Shown here: positions 36,229 to 45,968 of the stretch, piece after piece | Numbering within the stretch: position 1 is the stretch's first letter | Layout: each line of letters begins with the position of its first letter | Assembly: GCA_009773495.1 (NCBI GenBank) | Contig: WSXW01000012.1 | Location: 1 to 55,515, forward strand | DNA: 55,515 bases | Source of the DNA: Bacillota bacterium | GTDB taxonomy: Bacteria; Bacillota; UBA994 | Direction: 5' to 3' | Translations under genes and position numbers: made by a program | The notes under the pieces: model-generated | Databases searched by the model: none | Seen by the model: only the letters and a program-made list of their open reading frames with translations | Told to the model about the DNA's origin: nothing

Positions 36229-36753
36229 TTACATTCGATCGTGAATTAAGGCCTTTAGACGGCTCAGATCCTTCATATCCTTCTGGCGCAATGGAACATG
36301 CTCTTTGTCATAGTCAAGCTTGTGCCGACGCTGCGCACTCGGGCTCATAACGTATACACCCACGTCGTCGATAATTCCCGTTTTATTAGCAGGGAATGCT
36401 CCTTCTGGCCATACATAAGTTCGGTCTAGTCTATTATCGTAGGTTACGATTTCATCATTGTCACTAAGCCAAAGGAGCTCCCATTCTATGCGAAGCTTGC
36501 CCCTCTCTGCTGTAAAGGAGTTAGCGGTGATCTCTGTAATATTGAAGCCTTGCTCCTCTAGTAAACATCGTACTGTTGGTGCGTCCGCAGCAAAAACATG
36601 AAAATCTACATCGACATGATCTCGCTTATACGTTGCATCAAGAGCCTCTAAAGCCCAACCTCCGCCTAACCAAGTCTTGATGCCATGCTCGTCAAATAAC
36701 GCCACTAATTGGGCAATAGCTCTGGCTTGGCGGATACGCCGTTTGACATCCAT
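36229..36753 (-). CDS. Aminoglycoside/lincosamide nucleotidyltransferase-like protein
   Basis: 174 residues. The fold signature LGGGWALEALDATYKRDHVDVDFHVF holds the Gly-Gly and the Asp-x-Asp metal site, like small 2''-nucleotidyltransferases of the AadB/LinA type. It may inactivate an antibiotic, but many such chromosomal homologs have unknown substrates. It ends near 36229, facing the terminator of the NlpC/P60 gene. Confidence 0.75.
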   Translation of the reverse strand: MDVKRRIRQARAIAQLVALFDEHGIKTWLGGGWALEALDATYKRDHVDVDFHVFAADAPTVRCLLEEQGFNITEITANSFTAERGKLRIEWELLWLSDNDEIVTYDNRLDRTYVWPEGAFPANKTGIIDDVGVYVMSPSAQRRHKLDYDKEHVPLRQKDMKDLSRLKALIHDRM

Positions 36754-36773
36754 ACAGAGGCCTCCTGCTCTGT

Positions 36774-38390
36774 TTATAGCTCTACTCTATTCCCCATTAT
36801 ACTCCATAGTACGTGAGTTTGCGGTAAGTCGTTAATATCTAGAGTTTTACCTAAGGCACGCAAAGCGGCAGTTACAACTCGAGGGTCAAATTGCGCCCCC
36901 TGGCATTCCTCAAGCACTGCGAGTGCCTCTTCCATAGAACGTGCTTGCCGATAAGGTCGGTTGGAAGTCATGGCGTCGAAGGCATCCGCCACGGCTACAA
37001 TTCGCGCCCCTAGGGGTATGTCCTCACCGCTTTTCACGCCAGGATATGCAGGGAACATCTTGTCCGTCTTCCCGTCCCATCGCTCGTGGTGAAACAACAC
37101 TATTTCTCTTACCTTGTCATATCCTTCTACGTTACGCAGTATATCGTCCCCTATCTGGGGATGAGACCTAATGAATTTAAATTCCTCGGGCGTGAGCCGC
37201 TCAACTTTAGCCAAGATGTGGTCGGGAACTCCTACTTTACCGATATCATGCATGAGAGCTCCGAGACACAGAATAAAACACTCTTTCTCATTAAAACCCA
37301 TCTCCTTGGAAATAGCATATGCCACTCTAGCGACACGCTGGCTATGCCCACCTGTGTATATATCCTTGACTTCAATCGCCCTACCGAAAGCTTTAGCTGC
37401 GTTTAGCAGCATTTGCTGTAGCTTCTCCTGCTGGTCTGAAAGCTGTGCGTTAGCGTGAAACAGTGCCTTGGTCTGATAATTAATGCGATGCTGGAGATAG
37501 GTATTGCTCAGTACAAGGCCTAATCCTAGCGTTGCAATCCCAATAATCAAGAACAATATCCTACTATGTTGTTGCCGCATGTCTACTATCTCTTGCATCG
37601 CAGGTCCAAACCAGCGCGTGTCAAGCTCTGCCAACAGCCCCTCGTAACGTAGCTTTTGGAGTGCCTTATTGACGATGCTGATAAGCCTTGGATCTGCTGT
37701 GCTTGAGAAAGCCAGCGCATACTCTCCCCTCGTATCAGGCAGCGACCGAACGCTCCACTGGTGCATATCTTTTGACCCTATGTAATAGCGGGCCACCCAT
37801 TCTTGTTCCACCCACGCGTCTGCAAGGCCCTGCGTCAATAGACTGTAGGCAGCCTCGGGGTCGGTCACAGGTATGACCTCAAGACCCTTGCCCACAAGGC
37901 GCTCGTATGTGGATGACCCTGCCTGCGCTACAATGCGCAGACCCCCTAATTCCTTTAATGATGCTACTGTACTGCCATGGGGCATGATCAGGGCATGCGA
38001 AGTGATTAAGTAAGGTCCAGAAAAAGCGTATGTAGATAGACGCTCCGGGGTTATGCGCATCCCCGTAACAAAATCAGCTTGGCCTGACTCCAGCATCTGC
38101 CGAACACCTGTCCACAGATGCTGTTCTAGTACAATTTCTACGCCGATAAAATTCTGCAAGACTTTGACGAGATCGGCCTCGTATCCAGCTGGCACACCAC
38201 CGGACGTATAAGAGAACGGTGGGAAGCTATTATCACCCACAGCTCGCAGCACACTGATACCTGCCAAGTATTTTCGCTCGTTTCGAGTCAACCTATAGCG
38301 TAGGTTGGGCATGAGGCTCAGCCCACTCACCAACAACACGAGAATCAATACTATATAAAAACTAAGATACACTCTAGCCGGTCGCAACAC
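36774..38390 (-). CDS. HD-GYP phosphodiesterase with amino-acid-binding sensor domain
   Basis: About 538 residues from GTG 38390, which follows GGGGGGTGG (an ATG at 38405 lies inside that site). Order: N-terminal membrane anchor, a periplasmic-type SBP_bac_3 solute-binding domain (DNSFPPFSYTSGGVPAGYEADL, QADFVTGMRITPERL), a second membrane helix (ILFLIIGIATLGLGLVL), then HD-GYP with HSQRVARVA, LMHDIGKVGVP, FHHERWDGK and IPLGARIVAVADAFDAM. It should link binding of an extracellular solute to cyclic-di-GMP hydrolysis. Confidence 0.9.
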   Translation of the reverse strand: MLRPARVYLSFYIVLILVLLVSGLSLMPNLRYRLTRNERKYLAGISVLRAVGDNSFPPFSYTSGGVPAGYEADLVKVLQNFIGVEIVLEQHLWTGVRQMLESGQADFVTGMRITPERLSTYAFSGPYLITSHALIMPHGSTVASLKELGGLRIVAQAGSSTYERLVGKGLEVIPVTDPEAAYSLLTQGLADAWVEQEWVARYYIGSKDMHQWSVRSLPDTRGEYALAFSSTADPRLISIVNKALQKLRYEGLLAELDTRWFGPAMQEIVDMRQQHSRILFLIIGIATLGLGLVLSNTYLQHRINYQTKALFHANAQLSDQQEKLQQMLLNAAKAFGRAIEVKDIYTGGHSQRVARVAYAISKEMGFNEKECFILCLGALMHDIGKVGVPDHILAKVERLTPEEFKFIRSHPQIGDDILRNVEGYDKVREIVLFHHERWDGKTDKMFPAYPGVKSGEDIPLGARIVAVADAFDAMTSNRPYRQARSMEEALAVLEECQGAQFDPRVVTAALRALGKTLDINDLPQTHVLWSIMGNRVEL

Positions 38391-38469
38391 TTTGCCACCC
38401 CCCATTAGTATAATTTTACCGACTGGGCGATGGTTTGGCTACCTAATCTATTAAATAAGTTAAGAAAAC

Positions 38470-40062
38470 TTAAGCTAAAGGCAAACACTTCTGCATAATC
38501 GCCTCTGCCGCCTTCATTCCATCAACCGCTGCCGAAATAATGCCGCCGGCATAACCCGCACCTTCTCCTGCAGGATACAGTCCAGCTACGTTACTCTCGC
38601 CGTTTTCACCCCTAGTAATGCGCACAGGAGAGGAGCTACGGGTCTCTACACCGGTCAACAATGCTTCAGGATGCGAGAAACCGCGCAACTTGCGATCGAA
38701 GTCGAGCAAGGCTTCGCGCATGGTACTGACTACATAGTTGGGCAAGCACTGCCTGAGGTCTGCTGGTTCTACTCCTGGTCGATACGAGGAAACAACAGAA
38801 CCTAGGGTAGAGCTCGGCCTCTCCGCAAGGAAATCTCTCACTGTTTGAGCGGGCGCGCGATATTTACCGCCTCCGACCACAAACGCGCGCTCTTCAAAGT
38901 GGCGTTGAAATTCTACCCCAGCTAAGGGGTGGTTATCTTCATAGTCTTCTGGACTCACTCCAACGAGCAGGGCGCTATTGGCGTTAGGGCGGGTACGGGC
39001 ATGTTCACTCATACCGTTAGTAACTACCCTCCCCTCCTCGGATGCGGCGGCAACCACCAGCCCTCCTGGACACATGCAAAAAGTGTAGGCCGAGCGCTCT
39101 GTCTTTGAATGGTAGCTTAGTTTGTAATCTGCTGCACCTAGATTCTTATGCCCAGCATACCGTCCATATTGTGCTTCGTCAATAAGTGCTTGCGGGTGTT
39201 CTATGCGCGCACCTATGGAGAAAGGCTTAGGTACCAAAGTAACGCCGCGGCCTAATAGCATCGAGAAAGTATCCCGGGCACTGTGGCCTACTGCCAGAAT
39301 GACGGCTGTCACTGGTATTGTCTCATTACCATTGACTCTGAGAGCAACGACTGCCCCACGCTCCACATGAATATCTGTTACTTTAGCCTCAAACCTGACT
39401 TCGCCACCGTTAGTTATAATCCTCTCTCTAATACCCTTTACTACCTGGCGCAAAATATCTGTGCCAACATGTGGCTTATACGAATACAGTATGTCCTCTG
39501 GCGCACCTGCACTAACGAGGTCTTGTAGCACTTTGCGGCAGCGCCTGTCCTTGATTAAGGTAGTAAGCTTACCATCGGAAAAAGTTCCTGCCCCACCTTC
39601 GCCAAACTGGACATTGCTTTCAGTGCTAAGAATTCCCTGCGACCAAAACAATCCCACATCCTGTGATCTGCGTATTACATCCTTGCCTCGTTCTAGGATG
39701 ATGGGCTTATACCCCTGTTCGGACAGTAACAAAGCCGAGAACAAACCTGCTGGCCCTGAACCAATTACCACCGGACGATGTTTGAGCGGAGAGGCCCCTG
39801 ATTTAACTCGCTCGTATTCAAGTTCGGGAGTCTCTTGTACGTCGGGGTTGCGCAAACGCTTTATAATCTCAACCTCATGGTCAGCTTCAACATCCACAGT
39901 GTAGACAAAATGGATGCTATCCTTCTTCCGTGCGTCGATAGACTCTTTATAGATGTGAATTCCGTTTATGGCGGTAGTCCCTATACCAAGCCTTTTGAGA
40001 ACCTCACTTTGTACTTGGCCGCGCTCATCGAGGGGTAGTTTCACGTTGGTTATACGAATCAT
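38470..40062 (-). CDS. FAD-dependent oxidoreductase, COG2509 family
   Basis: 530 residues. FAD-binding VVIGSGPAGLFSALLLSEQG and the family-typical NVQFGEGGAGTFSDGKLTT, CMCPGGLVVAAASE and YPAGEGAGYAGGIISAAVDG are present. The family is widespread in Bacillota and its substrate is not known; electron transfer with NAD(P)H is assumed. GGAGG precedes the ATG. Single gene. Confidence 0.88.
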   Translation of the reverse strand: MIRITNVKLPLDERGQVQSEVLKRLGIGTTAINGIHIYKESIDARKKDSIHFVYTVDVEADHEVEIIKRLRNPDVQETPELEYERVKSGASPLKHRPVVIGSGPAGLFSALLLSEQGYKPIILERGKDVIRRSQDVGLFWSQGILSTESNVQFGEGGAGTFSDGKLTTLIKDRRCRKVLQDLVSAGAPEDILYSYKPHVGTDILRQVVKGIRERIITNGGEVRFEAKVTDIHVERGAVVALRVNGNETIPVTAVILAVGHSARDTFSMLLGRGVTLVPKPFSIGARIEHPQALIDEAQYGRYAGHKNLGAADYKLSYHSKTERSAYTFCMCPGGLVVAAASEEGRVVTNGMSEHARTRPNANSALLVGVSPEDYEDNHPLAGVEFQRHFEERAFVVGGGKYRAPAQTVRDFLAERPSSTLGSVVSSYRPGVEPADLRQCLPNYVVSTMREALLDFDRKLRGFSHPEALLTGVETRSSSPVRITRGENGESNVAGLYPAGEGAGYAGGIISAAVDGMKAAEAIMQKCLPLA

Positions 40063-40567
40063 ATCTTAACCTCCAACAAATAGCCTATGGCTATTATAAC
40101 CAAAAAGCAGGCAGCTGGGCTGTCTGCTTTTTATCTTGTTTATTTGTTAGTCGTTTGAGGCAATACTTTGACCCCATTGAGGTAGAATTCAAAACTCATC
40201 TATGCTAAATCTGAATTGAATTTAATTACTTGATAGGATAAGTTATGGCCTGCCCCATACAAGCCCCCGAGGCTCCGTATAGGTATATACGTACGACCTT
40301 TGTATTACGAAAGTGTTACTGCGTGAGCGAACTGCTCAGCGCCTGAAAAAATAGAAGAGGACAACCTTCTCTATTTGTCGAAGAAAGGGAGAAGTATGTA
40401 GAAATTCCGTTGACCTAGGAGGACTTGGTTGCTTGACGATGCTAATAGGATATTTCAGGAATTTTTTATCACCAAAATTACTCAATGATAATACATAAAT
40501 ATAAAAGCAAAAAAAATGATTATGGATAATGATACATTTTATTGAAAATGAAGGAGAGGGTTTCTTT
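40063..40567. other. Intergenic region between COG2509 and DUF6671 genes
   Basis: About 500 bp without a gene. It contains a terminator-like hairpin (40102-40132), a fragment TTTGACCCCATT of the 32-bp repeat family near 40167, and a rightward drift to AT-rich sequence that continues into the DUF6671 gene, suggesting a boundary of transferred DNA. Confidence 0.5.
40102..40132. terminator. Terminator-like hairpin
   Basis: AAAAAGCAGGCAGC/GCTGTCTGCTTTTT, loop TGG, one G:T pair, flanked by A and T runs so it could work in both directions. It lies upstream of both flanking genes, so the transcript it ended may have been lost. Confidence 0.75.
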
Positions 40568-41416
40568 GTGGAAAGACTAATATATATGAATAGAAAAATT
40601 GCACTGCTGACAAAACATAACAAAGGGAAAGTGATTAAGCCCATTTTAGAAAAAGAAACAGGATGTAGTTTAATAGTTGAAACTAGATTTGACACGGACA
40701 AATTGGGTACATTTTCAAGAGAAATTAAGAGACCAAAATCACAAATGGATACAGCAAGAATTAAAATTAGCAAGGGAATGAAGCTTTTAAAAACTGACAT
40801 TGCCATTGCGAGCGAAGGAAGCTTTGGTTCGCATCCGTTCGTCCCAATTCCTTGGAATGTAGAACTAGTACTACTTTATGATAAAAAAGAAGACATGGAG
40901 ATCTGTGGAGTTTACGAAGGGGCTGAAACTAACTTCAGTCATTTAAAGACAAACAGTTTTAATGATGCTCTAATTTTTTCTGAAAAAATCGGATTCCCTG
41001 AGCACTATTTGATTTTAAGACCTGACAATGAATACTCTAAAACAATTATTAAAGACATAGATAGTTCTTATAAACTTAAAGATGCGTTTTCGTTTTGCAT
41101 GTCTAAATCTCGTGAAGGGACAGTGTTTTTAGAAACAGATATGAGGGCTCATGCCAACCCCACTAGAATGAACAATATTGAAAAAGCAACTCAAGATTTA
41201 ATTTCAAAGTTACTGAGTTTTTGCCCTGATTGTGGAGCACCAGGCTTTATAGTAAATGAAAAAATTAAAGGGCTTCCTTGTGAGTTATGTGGTTTACCTA
41301 GTGAGATGAATCTTAAGTATATAAGAAAGTGCTATAAGTGTAAATTTACTAAAGAACAATTGCATCCAGATGGAAAATTTGCACCTGCTCAACACTGCAA
41401 TTATTGTAACCCCTAA
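40568..41416 (+). CDS. DUF6671-like protein
   Basis: 282 residues from GTG 40568, behind AAGGAGAGG. The central block (ETRFDTDKLGTFSREI, ASEGSFGSHPFVP) fits the DUF6671 family. The C-terminal 80 residues carry four Cys-x2-Cys pairs (CPDCGAP, CELCGLP, CYKCKFT, CNYC), likely zinc ribbons. Function unknown. Base composition is clearly more AT-rich than its neighbours, with Lys/Asn/Ile-rich codons, pointing to recent acquisition. Confidence 0.7.
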   Translation: MERLIYMNRKIALLTKHNKGKVIKPILEKETGCSLIVETRFDTDKLGTFSREIKRPKSQMDTARIKISKGMKLLKTDIAIASEGSFGSHPFVPIPWNVELVLLYDKKEDMEICGVYEGAETNFSHLKTNSFNDALIFSEKIGFPEHYLILRPDNEYSKTIIKDIDSSYKLKDAFSFCMSKSREGTVFLETDMRAHANPTRMNNIEKATQDLISKLLSFCPDCGAPGFIVNEKIKGLPCELCGLPSEMNLKYIRKCYKCKFTKEQLHPDGKFAPAQHCNYCNP

Positions 41417-41444
41417 GAAATTGAACTGTTATAAAAACAACCAG

Positions 41445-42107
41445 TTACTTTTTCAAGGTTTCTTTATAGTCAAGCCAGCGGTCACGCGCCTCGTTAAGAA
41501 ACCTGTAGTCTTGGTCATTCAGCATGAACAAAGACCCAAACCATTTACGGGCCCGGTCAGGCTCGTTAAGGCGGCAGCTTAGTTCAGCCAACATGTGTAG
41601 CAAATTGCTCTCAGATATCTTAAACTCATCGAAACGAACCTCGGAGTAAATATATGCGTAAGCGTCATAAGCCCTCTTGAGAAACTGCAGTTCTTCCGCT
41701 TGGTTTCCGAGCTCTCTGTTGAGCCACGCTATACGCATACATAAACCTGTGAAAACCGGCGGGGATTCAGAAATGAGGCTAGCACAGATAAGTGCGAGTT
41801 TAAGCGACCTAATACCTTGTTCAAGAGACCTCGGGCCACTAAAATCCTCTTGCTGGGCTTGCTTTATATAGCTGTCTTGTAAGATTGCTCGTGAACGATC
41901 GGATAGCGGCGCGAATTTATCTGTGAAAGCCATGGCGCAATGCGGGCAAACCACAGCCTCATAAACATAAGGGTTAACGTATTCATATCTTAGGTAAAAG
42001 TCTGTATCTCTAGCCCGCACAGGGAGGCGGCTGAGCCTTGGTTTCTTAGTCTTAAAGGTCTTGATGCAAAAAAGGCATCCCATACTGTTGTCGTACAAGA
42101 AATCCAT
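41445..42107 (-). CDS. DUF2225 family protein
   Basis: 220 residues from the ATG at 42107 behind AAGGGGTGAAACA. N-terminal CLFC and CPHC pairs (residues about 5-50) suggest a zinc site, followed by a helical TPR-like region (LFMLNDQDYRFLNEARDRW at the end), the layout of DUF2225. Function unknown. It converges on the DUF6671 gene. Confidence 0.75.
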   Translation of the reverse strand: MDFLYDNSMGCLFCIKTFKTKKPRLSRLPVRARDTDFYLRYEYVNPYVYEAVVCPHCAMAFTDKFAPLSDRSRAILQDSYIKQAQQEDFSGPRSLEQGIRSLKLALICASLISESPPVFTGLCMRIAWLNRELGNQAEELQFLKRAYDAYAYIYSEVRFDEFKISESNLLHMLAELSCRLNEPDRARKWFGSLFMLNDQDYRFLNEARDRWLDYKETLKK

Positions 42108-42227
42108 TGTTTCACCCCTTAGCACATCTCTCCCCTATTATACCTGAAGCACGGCTTAGATGGTGACATATGCACGACACTATGGCCTATTATGGCTAGG
42201 GCTACAATAGAGCGACCAAGTGACGGC

Positions 42228-42956
42228 TTAGGCGTAAGAGCGCTTAGAGATAAATCGCAAGAGGACAGCGAGATACACCGCATGGATTAACGCCCCCACA
42301 ATCCACGCGCCCAGCAGACTAGTGTAGGTGGCACCTGTAAGTGAACCTAAAAAAAATTTGTACGGCCAATATAATGGAAACGGCCACAGCAACGGCAGAA
42401 ACTTACTAGGCAGCACCTCCGCCAAGAGAGGGACCCCAATAAACAGACTCAGCAGTTTGACGATGGCTAAACCCTCGATCTTGTTACCGGAGAAGAGAAA
42501 GATGACAAAGGCCCACAGTGGAGCTCCGAGAGCCGCAAGGATCGCTGTAAGTAGCAACACCCATGCAGGCACTATTACCAGCCCGACGATTATTACCAGA
42601 AGCACCACAAGCACCATGCTCATCAGCACCGGTGAAAACAAGCGGTATAGGGCATATTGCATTTTGGGCACTGGCGTAACCTGAATGGCCGTGAGGGTAC
42701 CCTCATCCTTTTCATCGAGCATTAGGAAGGCGGCAATCATACCGGTCAACATACTGGGAAACAGCACGAGTACCGCCATGGAAAGCCGGACATACTGGGT
42801 TACATCAAGTCCCGCCGGGAGCAGGTTAAGCAATGCCGGGAAACCGAAGCGGCCTGCTAACCCCATGATGACCGGAACAAAGAACAATAGGGCAGTTAGG
42901 GGGTCTCGCCCACTCTGGCGAAGATCTACCGTCCACAGTTTATATATTTTGCGCAT
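42228..42956 (-). CDS. ABC-2 type exporter permease, second subunit
   Basis: 242 residues with about six membrane segments. The phrase MLDEKDEGTLTAIQVTPV is the conserved cytoplasmic loop of ABC-2 permeases. Starts 4 bp after the first permease, behind ATAGGGGG. Third gene of an ATPase-permease-permease operon; the exported substrate is unknown. Confidence 0.88.
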   Translation of the reverse strand: MRKIYKLWTVDLRQSGRDPLTALLFFVPVIMGLAGRFGFPALLNLLPAGLDVTQYVRLSMAVLVLFPSMLTGMIAAFLMLDEKDEGTLTAIQVTPVPKMQYALYRLFSPVLMSMVLVVLLVIIVGLVIVPAWVLLLTAILAALGAPLWAFVIFLFSGNKIEGLAIVKLLSLFIGVPLLAEVLPSKFLPLLWPFPLYWPYKFFLGSLTGATYTSLLGAWIVGALIHAVYLAVLLRFISKRSYA

Positions 42957-42960
42957 CCCC

Positions 42961-43656
42961 CTATCCCCTCCCCAAGATGTATTTAGTGTGTGCCTTCAGG
43001 GCAATTCGATAGAAGATATACGCCCATATGCTCAGAATCGCAGTGTTAATGATGATGACGAAGATGCCCCCCTGTAAGAAAATACCTCTGATGGCCAGTA
43101 ACGCCGGGTGACTGGGGAAGAGATAGAACAGCGGGCTTTGCACCAAACCTAGAATGTCTAGGATAGGTACGCCGAGTACCACTAGCACGGGGATTGACTG
43201 AAGTAAAAACATGCTAAAGGTATTGTGACGCACAACGAAAGAATATCCTGCAAAAACAACGAGGGTGCCGCACACACCGACCACAGGTACGAGCAATAAC
43301 AGCCGGGGGGTCAGGCCCCAGCCGAACCCAGCCACTACTACACTGGCTAAAACAGCCAGTGTAGATAAGGATATAGCTTTGGCCAGCAGGTATTCACTTG
43401 GCCGCAATGGCGTTACGCTGACGGCCTGCAACGAGCGTGCTTCCTTTTCGTATAAAACTAGCGCAGCAATGAAATAGAACCCTAGCATGCCTGGGTCCGA
43501 AAAGATGAGCACAGGCAAGAGCAACTCGCGTACATACTGAGGCGAGAACCGAAGAACGACGATATAAAGCACTGAGATGATGGTGTAGACATGGTAGAAT
43601 CCGTGTCTAAATTGCAGGCGCAAATCCTGCTTTACCGCAGATACTAGACGCCTCAT
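42961..43656 (-). CDS. ABC-2 type exporter permease, first subunit
   Basis: 231 residues from the ATG at 43656, which overlaps the ATPase stop as ATGA (a longer frame to 43677 lies in the ATPase gene). The loop YEKEARSLQAVSVTPLRPSEY matches the corresponding loop of the second permease, so the two probably form a heterodimeric channel. About six membrane segments. Confidence 0.88.
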   Translation of the reverse strand: MRRLVSAVKQDLRLQFRHGFYHVYTIISVLYIVVLRFSPQYVRELLLPVLIFSDPGMLGFYFIAALVLYEKEARSLQAVSVTPLRPSEYLLAKAISLSTLAVLASVVVAGFGWGLTPRLLLLVPVVGVCGTLVVFAGYSFVVRHNTFSMFLLQSIPVLVVLGVPILDILGLVQSPLFYLFPSHPALLAIRGIFLQGGIFVIIINTAILSIWAYIFYRIALKAHTKYILGRG

Positions 43657-44507
43657 GCTAGCTTCACTCCGGTGCACTGAATGAAAATGTCTTCAAGAGT
43701 GGCTTCAAGGGTATGTATGGTCTCCACCTGATGGGTGCGTAAGGCGCTAAGAAAAGCGGCATTATCAGCTAGGTCTGGCAAGGGAAAGTCTGCATAGACG
43801 GGTTCATTTGCCTCTCTGTACCCAACACGCACAGTTTTTTTGCCGTGTTGAATTTTCAATTCGCGAGGGGAACCAATCAGCCTGATTTCACCATCCACAA
43901 TGAACGCAACCCTATCGCACAACTCATCAGCCACGGCCATGTTATGAGTAGTAAGAAAAATGGTCGTGCCCTGCTCTTTTTCGGCCCGGATTATGTCCTT
44001 GATAATACGCGCATTGGTAGGGTCCATGCCTGACGTAGGCTCGTCAAGAAATAAGAGTTTGGGACGGTTTAGCAGTGAACGGATGAAATTGAGCCGCATT
44101 TGCATGCCTTTAGAATAATCCCCAACCTGCTTCTTGGCATCTTCGCCTAGACCCACGCTCTGCAGCAGTTTGATTGGGTCTGCGGTCGGTACAGAGTATA
44201 AAGAACGGAAGAAATTGAGATTCTCTAGGGCAGAGAGTTTACGATAATGGTTGGGCAACTCGAAAGAAACTCCGATATGCTCATAGTAGTCTGACCCTTG
44301 CTCAGCTAGGCTCTTGCTGAACACGCGAACGCTACCTGTGTAGTCCTGCAATAGGCCAATAAGTATTTTCTGAGTGGTGCTCTTACCTGCTCCACTAGGG
44401 CCTAAAAACCCGAATATCTCCCCCTGTGGTATAGAAAAACTCACATCCCGTACGGCTAATCTCTCTTTGGGGCCGTAACGGTAAGTCAAACCCTTAACGT
44501 CGATCAT
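43653..44507 (-). CDS. ABC exporter ATPase
   Basis: 284 residues. Walker A GPSGAGKST, signature YSKGMQMRLNF, Walker B LLFLDEPTSGMDP, and H-loop TTHNMAVADEL are intact. The C-terminal 80 residues carry the extension usual for drug or peptide exporters. First gene of the operon; AAGGGGGGAG precedes the ATG. A 7-bp inverted repeat lies 37 bp upstream. Confidence 0.93.
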   Translation of the reverse strand: MIDVKGLTYRYGPKERLAVRDVSFSIPQGEIFGFLGPSGAGKSTTQKILIGLLQDYTGSVRVFSKSLAEQGSDYYEHIGVSFELPNHYRKLSALENLNFFRSLYSVPTADPIKLLQSVGLGEDAKKQVGDYSKGMQMRLNFIRSLLNRPKLLFLDEPTSGMDPTNARIIKDIIRAEKEQGTTIFLTTHNMAVADELCDRVAFIVDGEIRLIGSPRELKIQHGKKTVRVGYREANEPVYADFPLPDLADNAAFLSALRTHQVETIHTLEATLEDIFIQCTGVKLA

Positions 44508-44543
44508 TTTGTTCTCCCCCCTTATCAGCCTTTAGCGACTACT

Positions 44544-44562
44544 GTTATAAGTAAGTTATAAC
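44544..44562. promoter_or_regulatory. Possible operator upstream of ABC exporter
   Basis: GTTATAA (44544-44550), 5-nt spacer, TTATAAC (44556-44562): a short AT-rich palindrome of repressor-operator shape, between the divergent ABC and MFS exporter genes. No matching regulator is encoded next to it. Confidence 0.35.
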
Positions 44563-44695
44563 GGCAGGATACCAGAAATTCTAGGGTGGCGGCCTGCGGT
44601 ATTAAGAACAAAGATGACAACACTTTCCGCGGCGAGTTTTTTCCTGTATTATTTCGTTAGGCGAACTTAGACTGTAACGAAGGGCGTATGTCAGA

Positions 44696-45943
44696 ATGAA
44701 AGACACCAGACCCACTACGGGCGCTAACCCGTTAGCAGCCCTCTCCCACCGCAGCTTCCGCTTATTTTGGTCGGGCCAATGCGTTTCACTTATAGGCACA
44801 TGGATTCAGCGGGCTAGTCAAGCTTGGCTAGTGCTCGAAATGACAGGCTCCCCGTTTTTGCTAGGATTGGTCGGTGCAATGCAATTTGTACCAGTGCTGA
44901 TTCTTAGCCTCTTTGCGGGGGTCGTAGCCGATCGCGTATCTAAGCGCAAGCTCGTTATGTACATGCAATTAACACTAGGAGTTCAAGCTTTTATTCTCGC
45001 GGCTTTAGTTTATACAGGCAGGGCGCAATATTGGCATGTGTTAGTTTTGGCCATGCTGCAAGGCATTTGCACTGCCTTTGATACCCCCACGCGTCAATCG
45101 TTTATTGTAGAGATGGTGGGTAAGGAACATCTCATGAACGCCATTGCCTTAAATTCAGCGATTTTTAACGGCGCGCGCATAATTGGCCCAGCCCTGGGTG
45201 GTTTTGCAATGGATGCCTTCGGGCCAGCTTTAGCGTTTTTCCTCAATGGTGTGAGCTATCTCTTTGTGGTCGGGGCCCTGTTTTTCGTCAAAGTCCAGGA
45301 GACTACTTCTAAGAATAAAGAGCGGCACTTTAAACAAGAAATACTGGAAGGACTTAAGTTTGTTAAAGACACCCCAGCCGTACGCGAAACCTTGAGCCTG
45401 GTCGGTGTCATTGGCATGTTTGCACTTAACCTAAGTATTCTGGTTCCGGTTTTAGCACGGGACGTGCTCCGGCAAAGCGCCTCTGGCTATGGACTATTGA
45501 TGTCCTTAATGGGTGCCGGTGCCTTGCTCGGAGCTGCGACACTGGCGTGGTTTTCTCACCATGGACCCAAGCGGCAGCTTCTTTATGGGGGAGCCATCGC
45601 CCTTACCGTTATACAATTAGCTCTAGCTCTGCCGCATGCTTATTGGAGTGCCGCCGTGCTACTGTTCCTGCTAGGGTGGGCACAGATTACTTACAGTGCC
45701 ACGGCTAACTCTAGCTTGCAGGTCAACGCACCTAACCACCTGCGCGGCCGAGTAATGAGTATATACTCCTTGCTCAATGGGGGGGTTACACCCGTGGGTA
45801 ACCTCTTTGCGGGAACAGCGATGAGCCTTTACGGCGCATCGGGGGGGTTCTTGGCTTGTGGAGGAGCGGGCCTCATCGGTGCCTTGGCGCTATGGTATGG
45901 TAATAAGCGCAGAGCGGCTAAGCCGCAGCATATAGAAGCCTAA
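44696..45943 (+). CDS. MFS exporter, DHA3/EntS-like
   Basis: 415 residues, about 12 membrane segments. The N-terminal FRLFWSGQCVSLIGTWIQRASQAWLVLEM and ADRVSKRKLVMYMQ loop are typical of EntS-like drug or siderophore exporters of the DHA3 group. Expressed divergently from the ABC exporter with about 190 bp between. Substrate unknown. Confidence 0.9.
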   Translation: MKDTRPTTGANPLAALSHRSFRLFWSGQCVSLIGTWIQRASQAWLVLEMTGSPFLLGLVGAMQFVPVLILSLFAGVVADRVSKRKLVMYMQLTLGVQAFILAALVYTGRAQYWHVLVLAMLQGICTAFDTPTRQSFIVEMVGKEHLMNAIALNSAIFNGARIIGPALGGFAMDAFGPALAFFLNGVSYLFVVGALFFVKVQETTSKNKERHFKQEILEGLKFVKDTPAVRETLSLVGVIGMFALNLSILVPVLARDVLRQSASGYGLLMSLMGAGALLGAATLAWFSHHGPKRQLLYGGAIALTVIQLALALPHAYWSAAVLLFLLGWAQITYSATANSSLQVNAPNHLRGRVMSIYSLLNGGVTPVGNLFAGTAMSLYGASGGFLACGGAGLIGALALWYGNKRRAAKPQHIEA

Positions 45944-45968
45944 CATAAAGCTTAATTTCTGGATACAT

